DNA from: Rhodobacterales bacterium HKCCE4037 | GTDB taxonomy: Bacteria > Pseudomonadota > Alphaproteobacteria > Rhodobacterales > Rhodobacteraceae | Length of the DNA: 64,000 nucleotides | Direction: 5' to 3' | NCBI GenBank assembly: GCA_015689645.1 | Contig: WVSM01000001.1 | Span: forward strand, 62,001-126,000 | Notes under the pieces: model-generated | Database searches by the model: none | Told to the model about the DNA's origin: nothing | The model's input: the letters and a program-made list of their open reading frames with translations, nothing else | Translations under genes and position numbers: made by a program | In this document: piece after piece, positions 59,415 through 64,000 of the stretch | How positions within the stretch are numbered: position 1 is the first letter of the stretch | Layout of the letters: every line of letters begins with the position of its first letter

Positions 59415-60542
59415 ATGCGCGCCGAAACCCAAGCCAATATCGAGAAGATCCGCAATTCCCTGACCCTTCTGGGCCAGCGCATGGATATCGAGACCGCGCC
59501 CCACCGCCTTGAGGAATTCAACGCGATGGTCGAGGATCCGAACCTCTGGAACGACCAGGAGAAGGCGCAGAAGCTGATGCGCGACCGGCAGGTGCTGGTC
59601 GACAAGCTGAAGACCTACGAGGCGATCAAGCAGGGCGTCGAGGACAATTCCGAGCTGATCGAACTTGGTGAGATGGAGGACGACGCCGACGTCGTCGCCG
59701 AGGCCGAGGCGGCGCTGGCCGCGCTGGTCAAGGAGGCGGCCGCGAAGGAGCTTGAGGCGCTGCTCGATGGGGAGGCCGACAGCAACGACACCTTCCTCGA
59801 AGTGAACTCCGGCGCCGGCGGCACGGAAAGCTGTGACTGGGCCTCGATGCTGGCACGGATGTATGTCCGGTGGGCCGAGAAGCAGGGTTACGATGTCGAA
59901 CTGCAATCGATCAGCCCCGGCGAAGAGGCGGGCATCAAGTCGGCGGTCTACAAGATCAGCGGCCACAACGCCTATGGCTGGCTGAAGTCGGAATCGGGCG
60001 TGCACCGCCTTGTCCGCATCAGCCCCTACGACAGCGCCGCGCGGCGTCATACCTCGTTCAGCTCGGTCTGGGTCTACCCGGTGGTGGACGACAACATCGA
60101 CATCGAGGTGAAGCCGAACGAGATCCGGATCGACACCTACCGCTCCTCCGGTGCGGGCGGTCAGCACGTCAACACGACCGACTCGGCTGTGCGGATCACG
60201 CACCTCGAGACCGGGATCGTCGTGACCTCGTCCGAGAAGTCCCAGCACCAGAACCGCGACATCGCCATGAAGGCGCTGAAATCGCGGCTCTACCAGATGG
60301 AGCTGGACCGCCGGAACGCCGCGATCAACGAGGCGCACGAGGCCAAGGGCGACGCGGGCTGGGGCAACCAGATCCGCTCCTACGTGCTGCAGCCCTACCA
60401 GATGGTGAAGGACCTGCGCACCGGTTACGAGACCTCGGACACGCAAGGGGTGCTGGACGGCGACCTCGACGGGCTGATGGCCAGCGTTCTGGCGATGGAC
60501 GTCTCGGGCAAGAGCCGCGCCGAAGCCCAGGGCGAGGACTGA
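59415..60542 (+). CDS. prfB: peptide chain release factor 2
   Basis: 375 residues, complete in one frame: the programmed +1 frameshift near codon 26 found in many bacteria is absent. The peptidyl-hydrolysing GGQ is in RSSGAGGQHVNTTDSAVR. The stop-codon recognition element, normally SPF, reads SPY in RISPYDSAARRHTSF, as I recall for other alphaproteobacterial RF2 proteins. It releases peptides at UGA and UAA. Precedes the amidase gene. Confidence 0.95.
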   Translation: MRAETQANIEKIRNSLTLLGQRMDIETAPHRLEEFNAMVEDPNLWNDQEKAQKLMRDRQVLVDKLKTYEAIKQGVEDNSELIELGEMEDDADVVAEAEAALAALVKEAAAKELEALLDGEADSNDTFLEVNSGAGGTESCDWASMLARMYVRWAEKQGYDVELQSISPGEEAGIKSAVYKISGHNAYGWLKSESGVHRLVRISPYDSAARRHTSFSSVWVYPVVDDNIDIEVKPNEIRIDTYRSSGAGGQHVNTTDSAVRITHLETGIVVTSSEKSQHQNRDIAMKALKSRLYQMELDRRNAAINEAHEAKGDAGWGNQIRSYVLQPYQMVKDLRTGYETSDTQGVLDGDLDGLMASVLAMDVSGKSRAEAQGED

Positions 60543-60597
60543 GCCTGTCCGTCCGGCCGCATTGCCTGTGGCATCGGTCGGGATTTTGCATTTTCAT

Positions 60598-60607
60598 GGA
60601 ACAAAGA
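60598..60607 (+). repeat. copy 3 of recurrent intergenic motif GGAACAAAGA
   Basis: GGGATTTTGCATTTTCAT precedes GGAACAAAGATG, closely matching the lead-in at copy 2. It lies 20 bases before the amidase start and after prfB. Confidence 0.6.
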
Positions 60608-60627
60608 TGCACGGGGGAGGGCCCGGA

Positions 60628-62001
60628 ATGGCGGAGCTGTGGGCGCTTGGCGCGGGGGAGCTGTCGCGCAGGATCGCGGGGCGCGAGGTCTCGCCGGTCG
60701 AGGTGATGCGGGCCACGCTGGCGCGGATCGACGCGGTCAACGGGGCGGTGAATGCCGTCGTCTCCCTTCGCGACCGCGAGGCGCTGATGGGCGAGGCGCG
60801 GCTGGCCGAGGCGATGGCGCCGCAGGGCTGGCTCCATGGCATTCCGGTGGCGATCAAGGATCTGGTGGCGGTGAAGGGGGTGCGGTCGACCTCCGGCTCG
60901 CCGCTGTTCGCAAATCATGTGCCGGGTGCCGATGACGGGCTGGCGCGGCGGCTGAAGGCCGCGGGCGCAATCGTGATCGGAAAGACCAACGTGCCGGAAT
61001 TCGGGCTTGGGTCGCATTCGACAAATCCGGTCCATGGTGTCACGCGCAACCCGTTCGACCTGTCGCGCACGGCGGGCGGCTCGTCAGGCGGGGCGGCGGC
61101 GGTGCTGGCGACGGGGATGCTCTCGGTCGCCGACGGGTCGGACATGATGGGCTCGCTCCGCAACCCGGCGGCGTGGTGTGACGTTTACGGCTTCCGCCCG
61201 AGCGTCGGGCTGGTGCCCGGAGAGCCGGGAGAGAAGGCGTTGTTGCACCGGCTCTCGACCTTGGGGCCGATGGCGCGGTCGATGGAGGACCTTGAACGGC
61301 TCTTGGGGACGCTGTCGGACGGCCTGTACAGGCCGGTTGATCCTGCGCCCAAGGCCCCGCGGATCGGCTGGCTCGGCAATTGGGGCGGCGCCTATCCGAT
61401 GGAGGAGGGGTTGCTGGACGCGGGGGAGGCGGCCTTGCAGGGCGTCGCCCGTGACCTCGGCTGGCAGGTCGAAGCCGTCGCGCCGCCGGTGCCGGCCGAA
61501 TTGCTGTGGGACAGCTGGACGACCCTGCGCTCGTTCGTCGTGGCGATGGAGCTTGGTGTGCATTGGCGCGTGCCCGAGGAGCGGGCGCTTCTGAACGCCC
61601 AGGCGCAGTGGGAGGTCGCGCGGGGCCTCGCGCTGACGGGCGAGGCGATCGAGCAGGCGTTGGAGCAGCGGCGGACATGGCTTGCGGCGCTCGAGACCCT
61701 GTTCGCCCGGTACGACGCCCTCATCCTGCCGTCGACCCAGATGTGGCCCTTCCCGGCGGAGTGGGACTGGCCCCGCGCCGTCGCGGGTCGCGAGACGGAC
61801 ACCTACCATCGGTGGATGGAAGTGGTCGTGCCGGTAAGCCTCGCTGGCCTTCCGGCGCTGGCCCTGCCCGCCGGATACGGCGCCACGGGCCTACCACACG
61901 GGCTGCAATTGATCGGCCCGGCGGGCGGCGATGGCAAGCTGCTGGCATTGGGACGCGATTGGGAAGCGGCCATCGGTCCGCGCCGCTGCATCACACCATA
62001 A
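60628..62001 (+). CDS. amidase (amidase signature family)
   Basis: 457 residues from ATG 60628, which has GGGGGAGGG seven bases before it; ATG 60607 is a weaker alternative. The Ser-Ser-Lys machinery is visible: Lys in GIPVAIKDLVAV, the glycine-rich SRTAGGSSGGAAAV and the second serine in GSDMMGSLRNPAAW. The common GGSIR becomes MGSLR, a small departure. The family hydrolyses amides of many kinds, including glutamyl-tRNA; no GatB or GatC is adjacent. The substrate is unknown. Confidence 0.88.
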   Translation: MAELWALGAGELSRRIAGREVSPVEVMRATLARIDAVNGAVNAVVSLRDREALMGEARLAEAMAPQGWLHGIPVAIKDLVAVKGVRSTSGSPLFANHVPGADDGLARRLKAAGAIVIGKTNVPEFGLGSHSTNPVHGVTRNPFDLSRTAGGSSGGAAAVLATGMLSVADGSDMMGSLRNPAAWCDVYGFRPSVGLVPGEPGEKALLHRLSTLGPMARSMEDLERLLGTLSDGLYRPVDPAPKAPRIGWLGNWGGAYPMEEGLLDAGEAALQGVARDLGWQVEAVAPPVPAELLWDSWTTLRSFVVAMELGVHWRVPEERALLNAQAQWEVARGLALTGEAIEQALEQRRTWLAALETLFARYDALILPSTQMWPFPAEWDWPRAVAGRETDTYHRWMEVVVPVSLAGLPALALPAGYGATGLPHGLQLIGPAGGDGKLLALGRDWEAAIGPRRCITP

Positions 62002-62056
62002 GCTTGCGCAACCACGCGGTGTGGGCCTTAGAATGGGACCGGGGAGGACAAGAGCC

Positions 62057-62860
62057 ATGTCTGACATGACCAGCCATCCGGTCGGCGAGGGCGCGCCGGA
62101 GATCGTGGAGATCGGAACCGGTGCGTTGACACAGGCGCTTCGGGCGGGTTGGCGCGATTTCCGCCGCAAGCCGCAGTTCGGGCTGTTCTTCGCCTCGGTC
62201 TACGTGCTTGGGGGGTGGTTGATCTACCTGTTGCTGTTCCGGGCGGAGTTGGAATGGCTGGCGATCCCGCTGACCTTCGGTTTCCCGCTGATCGGGCCTT
62301 TCCTGGCCGTGGGTCTCTACGAGGTGTCGCGGCGCCTTGAAACCGAGGATCACGATTGGACCCCGCGCGACATCTTCGGCGTCATCTGGCGGCAGCGCCT
62401 GCGGCAGCTTCCGTCGATGGCCTGGGTCATCATCATCTATTTCCTGTTCTGGTCGTTCTTCGCCCACATGCTGTTCGCACTGTTCCTCGGGCCGTCGGCG
62501 CTGACCAATGTCACCAGCTCCTACGCCTACCTGCTGGAGCCCGAGGGGCTGACCATGCTGCTTGTCGGCGGCGCGTTCGGGGCGGTCTTCGCGTTCGTGC
62601 TCTTCGCGCTGACGGTCGTGTCGCTGCCGCTGCTCCTGGACCGGGAGGTGGATTTCGTGACGGCGATGATCACCTCCATCGCGGTGATCCGCGAGAATCC
62701 GAAGGTGATGCTGATCTGGGCCTTCACCATTGCGGCCCTGACCTTCCTTGCGATGCTGCCGGGGCTGCTGGGTCTGATGGTGGTGCTGCCGGTGCTGGGA
62801 CACGCGACATGGCACATCTACCGGGCGGTTACGACCACCGAGCCGGGGCAGGCTGGGTAA
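62057..62860 (+). CDS. DUF2189 integral membrane protein
   Basis: 267 residues from ATG 62057 with GGGGAGGA upstream. About six hydrophobic segments between residues 45 and 255 following a soluble N-terminus of about 35 residues, with WRDFRRKPQFGLFFASVYVL at the start of the membrane part; this matches DUF2189, which is common in alphaproteobacteria and has no known function. It is followed by the bactofilin terminator on the opposite strand. Confidence 0.85.
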   Translation: MSDMTSHPVGEGAPEIVEIGTGALTQALRAGWRDFRRKPQFGLFFASVYVLGGWLIYLLLFRAELEWLAIPLTFGFPLIGPFLAVGLYEVSRRLETEDHDWTPRDIFGVIWRQRLRQLPSMAWVIIIYFLFWSFFAHMLFALFLGPSALTNVTSSYAYLLEPEGLTMLLVGGAFGAVFAFVLFALTVVSLPLLLDREVDFVTAMITSIAVIRENPKVMLIWAFTIAALTFLAMLPGLLGLMVVLPVLGHATWHIYRAVTTTEPGQAG

Positions 62861-62869
62861 GGCAACCCG

Positions 62870-62900
62870 CAAAAGGAAAAGCCGGGCGTCGTGCCCGGCT
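62870..62900 (-). terminator. rho-independent terminator of the bactofilin gene
   Basis: Minus strand stem AGCCGGGC-ACGAC-GCCCGGCT (62900-62880) followed by TTTTCC and TTTT (62879-62870). It lies 39 bases past the bactofilin stop. Confidence 0.75.
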
Positions 62901-62938
62901 CATCACACTGTAATGTGTTCGGCCTTGCGGCCCGCCCT

Positions 62939-63553
62939 TCAGCTGTCCGACTTGGCGGAGGGCTGTGGCACGGGGCCTGCGGCGGCCGGACGCGGGATCG
63001 ACGACGACGGCGAGTCGGACCCCGAAGACGATGAACCGCTGCTGCCGGTGGTGATCGGCGTGCGGGGCGCTCCGCTGTTGGCACCGGTGGCAAGCGGGTC
63101 TTCCGCACGCTGCACGGAGCCTTCGAAATGCGCACCGCTTTCGATCGCGATGGTCTTGTGGATGATGTCGCCTTCCACGCGCGCGGTGGAAGTCAGACGC
63201 ACTTTCAGACCGCGCACCCGGCCCACGACGCGGCCGGTGACGACGATATCGTCGGCGACGATCTCACCCTCTATGTTGGCGCTTTCGCCAACGGTCAGCA
63301 GATGCGCGCGGATGTCGCCCTGAACGGTCCCTTCGACCTGGATGTCACCGGTCGTGCGCAGATTGCCCACGATGGTCAGGTCGGACGACAGCATCGAGGG
63401 CTGTGGCTTCGACTTGTTGCCGGTGGATGGGGAAGTGGCTTTGTTCATGGTGTCTCCAGAAGTCGTGCCCGTTGCCGAGCTGTCACCGTCGGATCCTTCG
63501 GACGCGCCGCCCTGCTTGGGTCCGGGTTCATTGATCTTGGATTTAGAAAACAT
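62939..63553 (-). CDS. bactofilin (BacA/BacM family cytoskeletal protein)
   Basis: 204 residues. A disordered N-terminus (about 1-52) precedes the bactofilin beta-helix (about 53-155) with the repeating glycine/valine pattern TIVGNLRTTGDIQVEGTVQG. The C-terminal tail is rich in Ser, Pro and Gly. Bactofilins polymerise without nucleotides and position cell-wall enzymes and morphology proteins. The start codon lies inside the end of the M23 peptidase gene (11-base overlap), typical of bactofilin operons that pair with a peptidoglycan hydrolase. Confidence 0.9.
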   Translation of the reverse strand: MFSKSKINEPGPKQGGASEGSDGDSSATGTTSGDTMNKATSPSTGNKSKPQPSMLSSDLTIVGNLRTTGDIQVEGTVQGDIRAHLLTVGESANIEGEIVADDIVVTGRVVGRVRGLKVRLTSTARVEGDIIHKTIAIESGAHFEGSVQRAEDPLATGANSGAPRTPITTGSSGSSSSGSDSPSSSIPRPAAAGPVPQPSAKSDS

Positions 63554-64000
63554 TTCGTCCTGCCCTTATGAAGGTCGAGGGGTCCACAGGTGTGCCGTTA
63601 CGATGCACTTCGTAGTGCAGGTGCGGACCAGTCGACCGTCCGGTGTTGCCCATATCACCGATGTGTTCGCCACGCGAGACCCTTTGCCCTTCCGTAACGT
63701 GAATGCGCGAGAGATGGCCGTAGCGGGTCATGAAACCGTTGGCGTGGCGGATGTCGATCATGTTGCCGTAGCCGCTCTGACGGCCTGCAAACACGACTGT
63801 TCCACTGCCCCCCGCCACGATCGGCGTCCCGGTTGCGCCGGCAAAATCGAGGCCTTCGTGCATCCGGCCCCAGCGCGGCCCGAATCCCGAGGACTGACGG
63901 TAGGAGCCGTTCACCGGAAAGGAGAACGGCAGACGTTCGGCCGCGATGCGCCAGAGGTTGATCTCGTCCAGTTCGCGCAGCAGGTCGTTGGCGCGGGCAG
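63543..64000 (-). CDS. M23 family metallopeptidase (LytM domain), 5' end outside window
   Basis: Open from the right edge; the first about 29 residues read NDLLRELDEINLWRIAAERL and lead into the catalytic domain. Metal ligands are the His and Asp of MHEGLDFAG and the HLHYEV histidines near the C-terminus. It cleaves peptidoglycan cross-links, and the neighbouring bactofilin suggests it is recruited to a curvature or division site. An upstream coiled coil and signal or membrane anchor are expected but lie beyond the window. Confidence 0.9.
   Translation of the reverse strand, partial: ARANDLLRELDEINLWRIAAERLPFSFPVNGSYRQSSGFGPRWGRMHEGLDFAGATGTPIVAGGSGTVVFAGRQSGYGNMIDIRHANGFMTRYGHLSRIHVTEGQRVSRGEHIGDMGNTGRSTGPHLHYEVHRNGTPVDPSTFIRAGRNVF

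Noticed and set aside
59415-59520. Programmed frameshift in prfB
   Set aside because: The frame is open without an in-frame UGA near codon 26 and no shift is needed.
1-64000. tRNA, rRNA, IS elements, CRISPR arrays
   Set aside because: Nothing resembling these was found on reading both strands; no transposase-like protein appears.

Overview
The window looks like a chromosomal segment of a marine-type Rhodobacterales (Roseobacter-group) alphaproteobacterium. The reasons are very high GC coding with strong codon bias, three TRAP transporter modules or regulators, an alphaproteobacterial F1-ATPase zeta inhibitor, a soluble NAD-type formate dehydrogenase operon (fdsGB-A-fdhD-fdsD), a methionine synthase split into separate corrinoid and homocysteine-binding proteins, and an RNase E with an acidic insertion in its S1 domain. 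I saw no rRNA, tRNA, IS element, prophage or CRISPR array. Species cannot be named from this alone.

Layout. 1-2611: end of a DUF294 signalling protein, a small membrane protein and a membrane-anchored DnaQ-type exonuclease. 2685-11117: a LysR regulator, a DUF1445 (D-glutamate cyclase type) protein, a tripartite TRAP transporter and a large fused 5-oxoprolinase, probably one uptake-and-hydrolysis route for 5-oxoproline or a related lactam. 11130-14516: an unknown protein and an orphan CheB-CheR-PAS fusion. 14815-21938: LysR plus a complete NAD-dependent formate dehydrogenase operon, with a DUF4287 gene placed between fdsB and fdsA. 22255-26178: pentonate-type dehydratase, glutathione transferase, cupin, TetR regulator. 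26193-37169: a large uncharacterised catabolic cluster (TSUP exporter, TPP enzyme, TAXI-TRAP transporter, IclR regulator, amidohydrolase-type decarboxylase, aldehyde dehydrogenase, FAD monooxygenase, SDR) with a clear candidate operator in its divergent promoter.

37179-43643: DUF1638, membrane proteins, a GNAT, a corrinoid protein, a PA0069-type radical SAM protein, a homocysteine methyltransferase and the ATPase zeta subunit; together these suggest a split, B12-dependent methionine synthase. 43814-48776: purC, purS, purQ, then a DctB/DctD-type two-component pair in which the response regulator has lost the sigma-54-contacting GAFTGA loop. 48813-64000: housekeeping genes (rne, a DsbA-like oxidoreductase, an aminotransferase, an AmiC-type amidase, a methyltransferase, PBP1A, prfB, an amidase, DUF2189, a bactofilin and a truncated M23 peptidase).

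Non-coding structure is rich. There is a chain of four linked palindromes at 41755-41844 with relatives at 59283-59335, a 16-bp dyad occurring at 5584-5599 and 24027-24042, a recurring intergenic motif (T-run followed by GGAACAAAGA) at three places, and several convincing promoters, operators and terminators. The most promising leads are the 26-37 kb catabolic cluster, the oxoproline cluster, the split methionine synthase neighbourhood and the GAFTGA-less DctD.
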